From contig NC_019682.1 of NCBI RefSeq assembly GCF_000316575.1, positions 5,877,501 through 5,941,500 on the forward strand: a DNA stretch of 64,000 nucleotides, in the 5' to 3' direction. Shown here one piece after another: positions 9,213-18,589 of the stretch. This DNA is from Calothrix sp. PCC 7507. GTDB lineage: Bacteria > Cyanobacteriota > Cyanobacteriia > Cyanobacteriales > Nostocaceae. Every line of letters starts with the position of its first letter. The first letter of the stretch is position 1. The notes below the pieces were generated by a model, which searched no databases, was not told the origin of the DNA, and saw only the letters and a list, made by a program, of their open reading frames with translations. Both the position numbers and the translations under genes were made by a program.

Positions 9213-10261
9213 TAGACTACCTTGAAAATAGCGGCTAGAGACTGTGGATTAGATCTCAGAAATCCAGAAAAGTCAAGAAACCATGAAATATTTCTCTGTC
9301 CGAGGATGTCGGTTTTAGCATAAGCTTGTTTGCATAGTCTGGGAGATATCTAAGCTATTACGCTGTTAAATTGTATATTTCGCGCTCAGGTTGTCAAAAA
9401 TTAAAACTCCTTTCTTCAAAGGCTAGCTTGGACTTTTGACCCTGCCAATTTTAGATTTTGGATTTTGGATTTTGGAATTGGTTTTTCGGTTCAAGCCCCG
9501 TCCGATGTTAAGCGGAACAAATCTAAAAGACGCTCGTAGACTCGCTGTAAGCGGAGCTATGCCGCAGGCTTTACGCTGCGCTATCGTTAATCTAAAATCC
9601 CTAAGCCCCATACCCTTGTGGTCGGGGTCAATCCAAAAGACGCTGCTACGTCCCTAACGCTACGCTATCGCAAATCTAAAATCCAAAATTGTTTGACCCT
9701 GGACAGCCCTAACACAAAAATATTTGATTTAGGCGCGCAAAAGCTTAGTAATTTTTCAGTGTTGATTAAATTTTATACATTGTGTCATCTAGAGAAAAGT
9801 ACATTTCTCCAGGTAAATGTTTGTCTTGTGGTTTTATCTTGCAACTTAAAAAAGTTATCTGAGAAATGGTAGTGTAAAATATTAAGAACTATGAAGTTTA
9901 TCACTATAATAAATATATAAGTTTGACATCAAAACCCTTGTGGTTCTGACTACTTCTTACGCAAAATTAATGTTTGTATTTTTACAATTGATTTTGCCAA
10001 ATATGTAACATATCGTTGCTTCAGCTTATCCTGCCTATCTGCGGATTAGCATGAAGAATATAGCTAGGAGATAGTTTTTGGACTAAGAAACAAGGTAGTA
10101 ACTTTTATCAGTATATGTCCGAAAAAATGCTACCTATTATACAGCGTAAGTTTTGATTCCAAGAGAATCTCAACTAGGACAGTTTCTTTGATTACCGCTT
10201 TTGATAATAGGCTAGTATTTGGTCAAGCCTAGACAAATATTTATTTCTAACAACTATCAAT
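9213..10261. other. Long gene-free region with heptamer repeats
   Basis: These 1,049 bp have no credible gene. The stretch 9440-9700 contains attttgg heptamers (9453-9475) and several copies of a degenerate repeat (agacgct...ctacgctatcg...aatctaaaatccc) typical of mobile intergenic repeats. The short ORFs over it are made of these repeats. From 9720 to 10260 the DNA is AT-rich and repeat-poor, which would suit a long leader or an unrecognised small RNA upstream of the lipoprotein gene. I see no conserved RNA fold that I can name. Confidence 0.4.
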
Positions 10262-10885
10262 ATGAAATCGTCGGTGTATCGTAACGCTGCTGTTCTAGCC
10301 TGTTCATTGGGACTGCTGGGATTACTGGTGGGGTGCTTTGAAATGAAGGTTTCTTTTGAAGCCACAAATCCAGATGGTTCAGCTTCACAGGCTACCGAAC
10401 CCCCCCAGATCACACAAAACCCCTCGTCAACTGTTGCCGATCAAACATTGACATCTGTTAACGTATCTAGTCCAGACAGCACTCCCAGTAACCAAGTAAA
10501 AGATAGCGATAGAAAAAATAATCCCCTCATAGCATATAATCCAGACCCGGCTGGAAATGCCAAAGCGCAGGGGACGTTGCGAATGATTAATCAAACAAAT
10601 CAACCTGTGCGGCTAGCCCTACTGGTGCGACAGTCGGCGGTGAAAGGATCTAAAACAAATTATGACCTCCCCGCGCATTGGGATTTTGCACCCAAAGAAG
10701 GTAGTGAGAAAGGGCTGCTTTTATCCTTACCTAACGGCAATTTAAAGCTGGAAAAGGGAGATATTTTAGTAGCTTTTGCACAAGATGGCTCACGGCGCTA
10801 CTGGGGTCCATATGTTGTTGGTGAAACATCTACACCTCAGTGGAATTCCCGGAATCGCGAATGGCGACTAGTACTTAGTCAATAA
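10262..10885 (+). CDS. Hypothetical lipoprotein
   Basis: A 207-residue protein with a lipoprotein signal: basic start MKSSVYRN, hydrophobic core LACSLGLLGLLVGC and lipobox LVGC, so Cys 21 would be lipidated. A Ser/Thr/Pro-rich linker runs to about residue 85. The C-terminal domain (GTLRMINQTNQPVRLALLV ... HWDFAPKEGSEKGLLLSLP ... YWGPYVVGE) is beta-rich. I recognise it only as a conserved cyanobacterial hypothetical type, without a known function. It should sit on a membrane facing the periplasm. Confidence 0.8.
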   Translation: MKSSVYRNAAVLACSLGLLGLLVGCFEMKVSFEATNPDGSASQATEPPQITQNPSSTVADQTLTSVNVSSPDSTPSNQVKDSDRKNNPLIAYNPDPAGNAKAQGTLRMINQTNQPVRLALLVRQSAVKGSKTNYDLPAHWDFAPKEGSEKGLLLSLPNGNLKLEKGDILVAFAQDGSRRYWGPYVVGETSTPQWNSRNREWRLVLSQ

Positions 10886-11076
10886 ATTGGGGACTGGGGA
10901 CTGCACTTCGGCTACGCTCAGTGAGCAGGGACTGGGGACTGGGGGAAATAAATAATGTTCCTTCGACTTGACTCTTGACTCCTAACTCCTAACTCCTAAC
11001 TCCCAACAAATGCCCAATAAAGAACAAAATATAACTAACCAACGACTATTGACTATTGGCTATTGACCGATAACTA

Positions 11077-13002
11077 ATGAAGATGAAATTGAGTGTCCCC
11101 GGTGCTGTTGATCAGTGGTTCAACAATCTAGCGAAACGTCCAGTCCTTGCTGTGACTATGTCAATTCTGTGGATAATTCTGATTGCTGGGGTGGCCTTTG
11201 GATGGCATTTGGGCAATATTGGCTTAATAGACGAAACAGAGCCATTGTTTGCGGAAGCTTCTCGTCAAATGTTAGTCACAGGTGATTGGATAACTCCATT
11301 TTTCAATGGCGAAACTCGTTTCGATAAACCTGCGTTAATTTATTGGTGCCAAGCGATCGCCTATGCAATTATGGGGGTGAATGAGTGGGCGGTGCGTCTC
11401 CCTTCCGTACTCGCGGCGATCGCTGTTATGGGCTTGGTTTTTTACACCTTACAGCAGTCTTTGAAACGAGAAGATGAATTAGAACAAGCATCACGTCCTA
11501 CTCGTCGCTACTTAATAGCTGCTGTAGCCGCAGCAATGACAGCACTTAACCCGGAAATGATCGCCTGGGGAAGAATTGGTGTCTCAGATATGCTGCTCAC
11601 TGGTTGTATGGCATCAGCTTTGTTATGCTTTTTTCTGGGATACGCAAATCAACAACAGTCGGGAGTCAAGAGTCAAGAGTCAAGAGTCAAGAGTTATTCT
11701 CCCTCATCTCCCCAATCCCCATTCCCCATTCCCCGCTCACTGAGCGTAGCCGAAGTGCAGTCCCCATTCCCCAATAAATGGTATTTGGCTTTTTATGTGC
11801 TGATTGCGGCGGGAATATTGACAAAAGGGCCAGTAGGAATTGTCTTACCTGGGCTAATTATCGCTGGGTTTGTGCTTTACCTGGGAAAAGTGCGAGAAGT
11901 GTGGCGGGAAATGCGCCCGCTTCTAGGGTTGCTGATTGTTGTGGTTTTGGCCGTCCCCTGGTATGCGCTAGTGATTTGGCGCAATGGCTGGAATTTCATT
12001 AATGCCTTTTTTGGTTATCACAACCTAGAACGCTTTACAGAAGTAGTTAATGGTCATTCAGCACCTTGGTATTTTTACTTTGTGGTGGTGACACTAGGCT
12101 TTACACCATATTCAGTTTACTTGCCAGGGGCGATCGCTCGGCTGAAGTTTTGGCAGCGTCAGCACTGGCTTGAGCAAGAACGCTCTCAGCAATTGGGTTT
12201 ATTTGCAGGCTTTTGGTTTATTGGTGTCTTTGGGTTTTTCACTGTAGCTGTCACCAAACTTCCTAGTTACGTATTACCCTTAATGCCAGCCGCCGCCATT
12301 TTAGTAGCATTATTATGGAGTGATCAGTTAAAGGGCACAAAAAGCCCCTCTCACAAAATCTTTGTCTGGAGTGGGTGGGCAAATGTAGCATTTTTATCAG
12401 CCCTAGCAGTCGCACTGTTTAACTTATACCAAATATCAGGCAGCGATCCCGCAGCACCCGACATCTTCCTGATGATTGAACAATCAGGTGTACCAGCACT
12501 GGGTGGGATGATTTGGCTCGTTTGTGCAGTTATCATAGCTGCTTTACTGATAAGTCGTCGCTGGAACTTTTTAATTAGCGTCAATTTATTGGGGTTTGTG
12601 GCGTTTTTTGTGGTGACTTTGATGCCTACTTTGTTTTTGTTAGATGAACAGCGTCAGCTACCCTTGAGAGAATTATCAGCGATCGCAGTACCAGCACAAC
12701 AGCCAAACGAAGAATTTATTATGATTGGCTTTAAGAAACCAAGCGTCGCTTTTTACACTCGTAGGCATGTAAACTATTTACAATCTGCCAAAGAAGCTGT
12801 AGACCATATTCAAAATCAGAAAAACAAGGAAGTAAAACCGCCCTCACTGCTAGCTATAGCTGAACGCAGCATGTTCGTGAAAATGGGTTTACAGCCTGAT
12901 GATTATAAGTACCTAGCCACCAAAGGAGCTTATTCCCTAATTCGAGTTCCTTTAAAGAAAGCCAAAAAGCCAAAATTAGATATATCTTATCAGGTTCGTT
13001 AA
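11077..13002 (+). CDS. ArnT/PMT-like membrane glycosyltransferase with an internal repeat insertion
   Basis: A 641-residue GT-C fold enzyme with about 11-12 membrane helices. The first loop carries the metal/catalytic signature LIDETEPLFAEASRQML and WITPFFNGETRFDKPALIYW, as in ArnT-type transferases that take a sugar from a polyprenyl phosphate carrier. The acceptor is unknown; in cyanobacteria the likely targets are cell-envelope lipids, glycans or proteins. Residues of about 195-234 (SGVKSQESRVKS ... SVAEVQSPFPN) are encoded by intergenic-type repeat DNA at about 11658-11779 that stays in frame. The segment lies in a loop between helices, so the protein may still work. Confidence 0.88.
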   Translation: MKMKLSVPGAVDQWFNNLAKRPVLAVTMSILWIILIAGVAFGWHLGNIGLIDETEPLFAEASRQMLVTGDWITPFFNGETRFDKPALIYWCQAIAYAIMGVNEWAVRLPSVLAAIAVMGLVFYTLQQSLKREDELEQASRPTRRYLIAAVAAAMTALNPEMIAWGRIGVSDMLLTGCMASALLCFFLGYANQQQSGVKSQESRVKSYSPSSPQSPFPIPRSLSVAEVQSPFPNKWYLAFYVLIAAGILTKGPVGIVLPGLIIAGFVLYLGKVREVWREMRPLLGLLIVVVLAVPWYALVIWRNGWNFINAFFGYHNLERFTEVVNGHSAPWYFYFVVVTLGFTPYSVYLPGAIARLKFWQRQHWLEQERSQQLGLFAGFWFIGVFGFFTVAVTKLPSYVLPLMPAAAILVALLWSDQLKGTKSPSHKIFVWSGWANVAFLSALAVALFNLYQISGSDPAAPDIFLMIEQSGVPALGGMIWLVCAVIIAALLISRRWNFLISVNLLGFVAFFVVTLMPTLFLLDEQRQLPLRELSAIAVPAQQPNEEFIMIGFKKPSVAFYTRRHVNYLQSAKEAVDHIQNQKNKEVKPPSLLAIAERSMFVKMGLQPDDYKYLATKGAYSLIRVPLKKAKKPKLDISYQVR

Positions 13003-13065
13003 TTTGTCATTGGTCATTGGTCATTAGGCATTGATAGTTTCTCCCCCATCTCCCTGCCCCATTCC

Positions 13066-16000
13066 CTACTTATCAGATAACGCCTGATTAACCTGAGTTA
13101 ATAAGTCTTCCATTGAGATCGAGCGAGGTAAAATTTGAGCAGAAATAGCACTCACAACAGTTTCTATAGATTGCAATCTATTTCTCTTCTGCTTCTCAAT
13201 TTCCGGCAAGGGAACATCAGACTCAGAAATTCTCTGCGTGGAATGTAATCGCTGATCAAGCACTAAAATTGGTGGTAAATTAAAAGGCGAATCTGCCAAT
13301 GCTTTTAGTGCTTTGAGTACTTCTTTATGGACGGAGGATTCTCCTAAACAAATTAGCAGTAGATCAACACTTTGATGGCGAATTTGTTGTAATACTTCTG
13401 CCCAACATCCACTCATTGCAGCTTTCAATCCAGCTGTTTGGAGATACTGAATTAGAGCTTGAAACCATTCAGATCCTCTTTCTACAGTGTCGCTGCTGAG
13501 TGAGGAATGTTTTTCTGAGCGATAACCCCTCACCTGCTTACGTTTTACCTGAGGCAAATCCCGTAGCATCATCACATCCACTACTAAAATACTGGGTGGA
13601 CAGCAGACACCAGCGGCGATTTGTAGTACTGACAATAAGGCATCTGTTTTGTCGGAGTGATTACTATTATCTTTCCCAAGTGGTGTTAAGCAAGGAAACA
13701 CCGACAATCCAGGAATTTGAGAAGCTGCTAGGGTAGTTGCGACATCGCAAGTAACTAGGGGTAGAGCGGCCAAACGTGGGTGCTGAATGAGTTGTTGCAG
13801 ATAAATTTGCGCTACAGCACTTTCTACATCTAGTAACACTACATCGAACTGCCAAACCCGAGCCAAGAGTTCTGCTTGATCTAAATCATCAACTTCAATC
13901 ACTCGGTGTTCTCGCAGTGAGGGGTGCGGATTAACTGATTCCAACTCAGGATTAACTAATCTCAGAATTCTGAGAGGGCTTTTATTCTGAATGGTTTCAC
14001 CACTGAGTGAACCTGATTGTTGAATTGTGGATGTAGCACATAAAGTTTCTAGCAGTGGGGTCAAGTTCTGATGCTGTACTGGTAAGCTCAAGAAACCATC
14101 AGATCGGTTAGCAAAAGCTTGCTCCTTTTCGGCTCCAGTTGCTGTGACAATCACAGGAATGTGACGAGTTGCTACATCAGATTTAAGTAAAGTTAGCACA
14201 TCCCAACCAGACAACAGCGGCAGTAACGGATTCAAAAATACAGCTTTCGGTTGCAAGCGCCGAGCTTTTTCTACAGCCTCTGTTCCCGATCGCGCAATCA
14301 CCACGCGATAACCTAAACCTTTGAGCTGTTCCGTCAAGTCTTCTATATATCGAGCCACAGCCTCGACTACCAACACCAACCTTTGCGAGGACGTAGGGTG
14401 ATGTTGTGTAGAAGTATTGACACGCTGCCGATTTGATGACGTTAGTCCCGGTATGGAGTTGTTTCTGATTTCTGTGGATTCTGTCTCTTCTTCCTCTGGC
14501 TCCGCAAAGCCTGTTTTTGGGGGACTTGGTGGTAAGAGGAGTGTAAATTGGCTACCTTTGCCTTCACGAGACAAGAAACTGACATCACCACCGTGGAGGC
14601 GTGCCAAAGCTCTAGTTAGCACCAGTCCTAGTCCTGTGCCTTCAAATTGCCTGGTTAAGGGATTCTCTAGTTGTTGGAATTTTTGAAATATTAAATGTTG
14701 TTGGTGTTCAGGAATGCCAATACCTGTATCCCATATAGTAAAGGCAATCCAACCTTCCCAACGACTCACCTTCAACCCAATTTCCCCAGATAATTCGGTA
14801 AATTTAAAGGCGTTGGAAAGCAGGTGTACTAACATTTGGCGTAAGCGTAATTCATCCGCCACCATTTGATCTAACCCTGATTCAATCGAGAGGCTCAATT
14901 TGAGTTCGGGTGATGGTGCTGGTTGGGATTGATTAGCAGGCGGGGCTTTGCTAGTTTGAGTGTGGATAGCTTTGGCTTCTAATAAAGCGCGATCGCAAAC
15001 AGCTTGGATTTTTACCGGTGCTAGTGTCAAATCCATCTGTCCCGTTTCCATCCGGGTCAAATCTAAAATATCATTGACCACACTCATCAAATGACGACCG
15101 CTTTGATGAATAAGTCCTGCATAGCGCGCTTGACGCTCGTTTAGTTCTCCCAACTGTCGATCTACAAGCAGCCGTGATAACCCCAAAACTGCAGTCAGGG
15201 GAGTCTTCAATTCATGACTTATACAGGCTAAAAACTCGTCCTTCAACCGATTCAATTGAATCAAGTCAGCATTCTTGGCTGCTAATTCTTTACAAAGTTG
15301 CTGCTGTTCGGTGACATCAGTTGCTAATACTAGCCATAGTTCTGTTTCCTGAGTATTAAGTGCAATTTCAGATGCATCATGCAAAACTTTTAACTCAGGA
15401 CTATCTAATGGAATTTTCGCAAACTGCCAGACTCGCTCTTGGCCGCTTTGCACTTCGACAATACAAGTACAAGTACCTACCTGGCTATCCCAGTAGCACT
15501 GATTGGATGCAGTCGGTGTGGAAGTTTGTTGCTGATAAATATTGTTTATGGGTGGTGTTGCTTGCTGTATGGCTTCGCCTCTTACTGCAAAGCTATTATC
15601 TTCAGGGTAAATTTTCAGTGGCATAGCTTGCTCTTCATCGCTATGAAAGCTTTCCCTGCCATTAGGCTGCACCTTGACAGCTTGTTGTCTGGGATATTCT
15701 GGTTGTTGAGATCGGGCGGGGGCAAGTATTGTCTCTACTTGCTGTCTGACTCCTTCTGGATCTTTTAATACTCCCAATTGCTGCCACCAGGCTGGATTTT
15801 GCGCTACCACCTCGCCAGTACCAGTTTGCAACATTAAAGGCCAGGGCAGTCGCTCCAACAATTGCACAAGTTGCTTATGGACTTGTGCCTGGTTTTGATT
15901 TGCTGGCTCAGGTGTCTGTGGGTGAGTTGCCACAGCAGCTTCAGCCTCTGTATATTCTTGGTGTGGACTCTGAGACAACCCCTGAAGTACTGAGTTTATG

Positions 16001-16542
16001 GGAGACGCTGCCCCAAGTGCTACTCTTTCTCTAGCTAATAATCTCAACAGCCGTGAGCTATCCAGCAGTCCCAAAAACCTACCATCTGAGTCAATAAGTG
16101 CCCAATCTAAATTACTATTAACTGGGATTTCTTGGTGGCGCAAAAATAAACCAAATTGCTCTACACGCTCATTAGCTGATATGGTTTTTATGGGTGTAAT
16201 TAGCGATGAACTAAAAGTCAATAGTGGCTGCGGCAAATTTAACAATTGCTCACAATCAACTGTTGCCCACAATTTGTGCATTACATGGGCAGAAGACAAC
16301 AATCCTATAGGGCACTGTTGCTGATTCACCACTATTAAGCGATCGCACTGCTCTTTCTCAAAAATCTCCAGCACCATTGCCAGAGTACTTGTTTCGACGC
16401 AGCTCGGTACGGTTGCTAGAAAGTCATAAAGCGGGTACTGTAGCATTGACATAAGGCTTCGGGGGTCATTCTTCCTGTGGAAGCCTCTGGTTTCACCATC
16501 GGTATTTAACCAGATGGTACTCACGCCTGAAGCAATATCCAT
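13066..16542 (-). CDS. Hybrid sensor histidine kinase with CBS pair and degenerate receiver domains
   Basis: 1,158 residues and no membrane helix, so probably cytoplasmic. Order: two CBS motifs (residues 25-175), a PAS-like region, a HisKA dimer domain with LACISHELKTPLTAVLG (phospho-His about 443), a HATPase domain with LLSNAFKFTE, DTGIGIPE and GTGLGLVLTRAL, then up to three receiver-like units. The first receiver has Asn (about residue 771, VFLNPLLP) where the phosphorylated Asp belongs and lacks the usual Lys. The second keeps DVVLLDVES, and the third is poorly conserved. Kinase activity looks intact, but phosphorelay through receiver 1 is unlikely. The gene is divergent from kaiA with an 896-bp gap, so a link to the clock is possible but not shown. 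Confidence 0.9.
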   Translation of the reverse strand: MDIASGVSTIWLNTDGETRGFHRKNDPRSLMSMLQYPLYDFLATVPSCVETSTLAMVLEIFEKEQCDRLIVVNQQQCPIGLLSSAHVMHKLWATVDCEQLLNLPQPLLTFSSSLITPIKTISANERVEQFGLFLRHQEIPVNSNLDWALIDSDGRFLGLLDSSRLLRLLARERVALGAASPINSVLQGLSQSPHQEYTEAEAAVATHPQTPEPANQNQAQVHKQLVQLLERLPWPLMLQTGTGEVVAQNPAWWQQLGVLKDPEGVRQQVETILAPARSQQPEYPRQQAVKVQPNGRESFHSDEEQAMPLKIYPEDNSFAVRGEAIQQATPPINNIYQQQTSTPTASNQCYWDSQVGTCTCIVEVQSGQERVWQFAKIPLDSPELKVLHDASEIALNTQETELWLVLATDVTEQQQLCKELAAKNADLIQLNRLKDEFLACISHELKTPLTAVLGLSRLLVDRQLGELNERQARYAGLIHQSGRHLMSVVNDILDLTRMETGQMDLTLAPVKIQAVCDRALLEAKAIHTQTSKAPPANQSQPAPSPELKLSLSIESGLDQMVADELRLRQMLVHLLSNAFKFTELSGEIGLKVSRWEGWIAFTIWDTGIGIPEHQQHLIFQKFQQLENPLTRQFEGTGLGLVLTRALARLHGGDVSFLSREGKGSQFTLLLPPSPPKTGFAEPEEEETESTEIRNNSIPGLTSSNRQRVNTSTQHHPTSSQRLVLVVEAVARYIEDLTEQLKGLGYRVVIARSGTEAVEKARRLQPKAVFLNPLLPLLSGWDVLTLLKSDVATRHIPVIVTATGAEKEQAFANRSDGFLSLPVQHQNLTPLLETLCATSTIQQSGSLSGETIQNKSPLRILRLVNPELESVNPHPSLREHRVIEVDDLDQAELLARVWQFDVVLLDVESAVAQIYLQQLIQHPRLAALPLVTCDVATTLAASQIPGLSVFPCLTPLGKDNSNHSDKTDALLSVLQIAAGVCCPPSILVVDVMMLRDLPQVKRKQVRGYRSEKHSSLSSDTVERGSEWFQALIQYLQTAGLKAAMSGCWAEVLQQIRHQSVDLLLICLGESSVHKEVLKALKALADSPFNLPPILVLDQRLHSTQRISESDVPLPEIEKQKRNRLQSIETVVSAISAQILPRSISMEDLLTQVNQALSDK

Positions 16543-17438
16543 TAAGAAGACTCATATAAATTCTCGTTACAATTTCAATGCCATTGAAACAATGGTCTGT
16601 CCCATTACAAATACTTAGTTACGTCCACCAATTTTCACAGCAGTAGCGTTTCCCTTTGCTGCATTCAACTCCGGACAACCATCCTTACCAGTGTCTTACC
16701 TAATGTGACAATTCCTCCTTATAGCAATAACTAAAACAATTATGGCTCTAAAGATTCGTTTTAGAACCTTGAGGAATTATAATGATTTAGAATGCGACAA
16801 TCCTTCAAGTTCGTTTAAGTATCTTATCAAGGAGCGAAATAAAAAAATCTATATATAGATGGATATGCATCTACACATCATCAACTGACTAAATTACAGC
16901 ACCCTCTAAGACTAACGCCGCATCAACGACCTAACTTAAAAAAGTGCTGAGTTCAGAGTAAAAAATCCTAGCCCCTAGTCTCTTTTTCAGCCGTTGTTAG
17001 TGAAGCAGCGCTACCCAGAGAAGTCATAAGGAGTGTTTGCTACCCCAGTTTCAGCGGTTAGAAAAATCTCCTCATCTTCATCCTGAAGAAGACGACGCAC
17101 GTAGCTTGCTTCTACATTCGCGAAGCGTTCCTGCACAAAGTGGTAAAGCAATGCCTAACAAGACTAGAATAATTGCTCTTCTCGGTAGACGACTAGCATC
17201 ACCCGTACCGCTAACGCAGAACCCACAGGGTGAGTAGAGTATAGGCAGGCAGTTCATGATGGCTACTAAGTCTTAAAGCAAAATCACCGCATCATGTTAA
17301 TTGCTGACACAGAGACTTACCCTCATACAGATTAACAAGTTTACTACACACTTAATCTGAGTCTAAAAATGTTGACGATACTTAAACTTAATCAGCTCAC
17401 CAAACTTCATGAGGGCAAAGGAGATATATAGACAATAA
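16543..17438. other. Long intergenic region upstream of kaiA
   Basis: This 896-bp gap between divergent genes must carry promoters for the histidine kinase and for kaiABC. A weak hairpin (ggctctaaa...ttttagaacc) lies at 16743-16770. The stretch 17030-17240 is made of common Nostocales repeat pieces (cgcacgtagcttgcttctacattcgcgaagcg) and its ORF is not a gene. A 20-codon ORF (17369-17431) ends on the kaiA ribosome binding site and might be a leader peptide. I cannot name a clock-specific box. Confidence 0.4.
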
Positions 17439-18020
17439 ATGTTATTACCAATATTAATTTTCCAACCAAATGTTAAAAAAAGATTATGGAGTCTCGTAGT
17501 TCTAGCCAGTAAACAAGAATTGATTAAATGGGCCTGGAACCTAATTAACACCACTAATACCCAATTGTTCCACCTACCTCTGATAGCTACCACCACTACT
17601 AAAACCTACTATCTATTGGGGTGGTTGCCACAAAATATTCATGAAAGCCTCACTGACAAACATTACTATGTGTTCGCAGATCATCAGCAAACACACCAAA
17701 ACTTTTTTCAGCAGATGGGCAGGGACGAGCAGGATGCTTTGTTACAGGAACTTAAATTCGATTACCAAGAAATTCTTATAAGCTACTTTACTACAGACAG
17801 AACACTCAAAGGAAAAATTGATAAATTTATCAACGCGGTATTTTGTGCTAATATTCCTGTGCCCCAAATCATCGAAATTCACATGGAAGTAATTGAAGAA
17901 TTTTCTAAACAGCTAAGATTAGAAGGAAGGAGCGATGAGACATTACTAGATTACCGCCTGACACTAATAGATATTCTGGCTCACCTGTGTGAAACCTATA
18001 GATGTTCGATGTATAAGTAA
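17439..18020 (+). CDS. kaiA: Circadian clock protein KaiA (short form)
   Basis: KaiA binds the KaiC tail and stimulates KaiC autophosphorylation. This 193-residue protein has the C-terminal four-helix KaiA domain (LQELKFDYQEILISYFTTD, KLKIDKF-like helix, VPQIIEIHMEVIEEFSKQLRLEG, LTLIDILAHLCETYR). It lacks most of the pseudo-receiver domain found in the roughly 284-residue Synechococcus protein. Short KaiA forms are known in Nostocales, so this is a lineage trait rather than a broken gene. The first 80 residues have no clear domain. AAAGGAG lies about 15 bases before the ATG, longer than ideal. First gene of kaiABC. Confidence 0.93.
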   Translation: MLLPILIFQPNVKKRLWSLVVLASKQELIKWAWNLINTTNTQLFHLPLIATTTTKTYYLLGWLPQNIHESLTDKHYYVFADHQQTHQNFFQQMGRDEQDALLQELKFDYQEILISYFTTDRTLKGKIDKFINAVFCANIPVPQIIEIHMEVIEEFSKQLRLEGRSDETLLDYRLTLIDILAHLCETYRCSMYK

Positions 18021-18190
18021 CTGTCTTTAACTGCATAACTCTGCGAGTTCTGATGTGCGGGTGATGCGAGTTAGTCACTAATGCTAACACCAGTTCCTGA
18101 TGGCGAAAAACCTCTTAGTAGTTCTACATCAAGAGCCACTATGCAAAATCGCACTTGGTAATTCTATCCTTAAATCTAGCCTGTATCTTT

Positions 18191-18505
18191 ATGAATAAAG
18201 CCAGAAAAACCTATGTTCTCAAGCTTTATGTAGCAGGGAACACACCAAATTCAGTACGGGCATTAAAAACACTAAAAGACATTTTAGACCAAGAGTTTCA
18301 AGGTGTTTATGCCCTGAAAGTGATCGACGTTCTCAAAAGCCCACAGCTGGCCGAGGAAGATAAAATATTAGCCACGCCGACATTATCTAAAATTTTGCCC
18401 CCTCCCGTACGCAAAATTATCGGTGATCTTTCAGATAGAGAAAGAGTTTTGATTGGACTAGATTTACTCTATGAAGAACTAAGTGAAGAAGATTGGGGCG
18501 AGTAA
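18191..18505 (+). CDS. kaiB: Circadian clock protein KaiB
   Basis: A 104-residue thioredoxin-like, fold-switching protein that binds phosphorylated KaiC and sequesters KaiA. The sequence is highly conserved ([58 protein letters not shown], acidic tail [10 protein letters not shown]). The open frame extends 12 codons upstream to 18155, but the family N-terminus [12 protein letters not shown] places the start at ATG 18191. It follows kaiA by 170 bases and precedes kaiC by 84 bases. Confidence 0.97.
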   Translation: MNKARKTYVLKLYVAGNTPNSVRALKTLKDILDQEFQGVYALKVIDVLKSPQLAEEDKILATPTLSKILPPPVRKIIGDLSDRERVLIGLDLLYEELSEEDWGE

Positions 18506-18589
18506 AATACTTCACTATAAAAATTTCCGGCGATCGCTAAACATTAGTCACAGAAAACCAGGGTTTAATCCCGTATTTTTGATCAAGCA

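Noticed and set aside
9423-9872. Several overlapping ORFs of 60-84 codons
   Set aside because: They lie on both strands of repeat DNA (attttgg heptamers and agacgct repeats) and look non-coding.
13500-16324. Plus-strand ORFs of 78-109 codons
   Set aside because: Shadows of the histidine kinase gene on the other strand.
17037-17237. 66-codon ORF upstream of kaiA
   Set aside because: It is composed of common intergenic repeat pieces and has no protein-like features or ribosome binding site.
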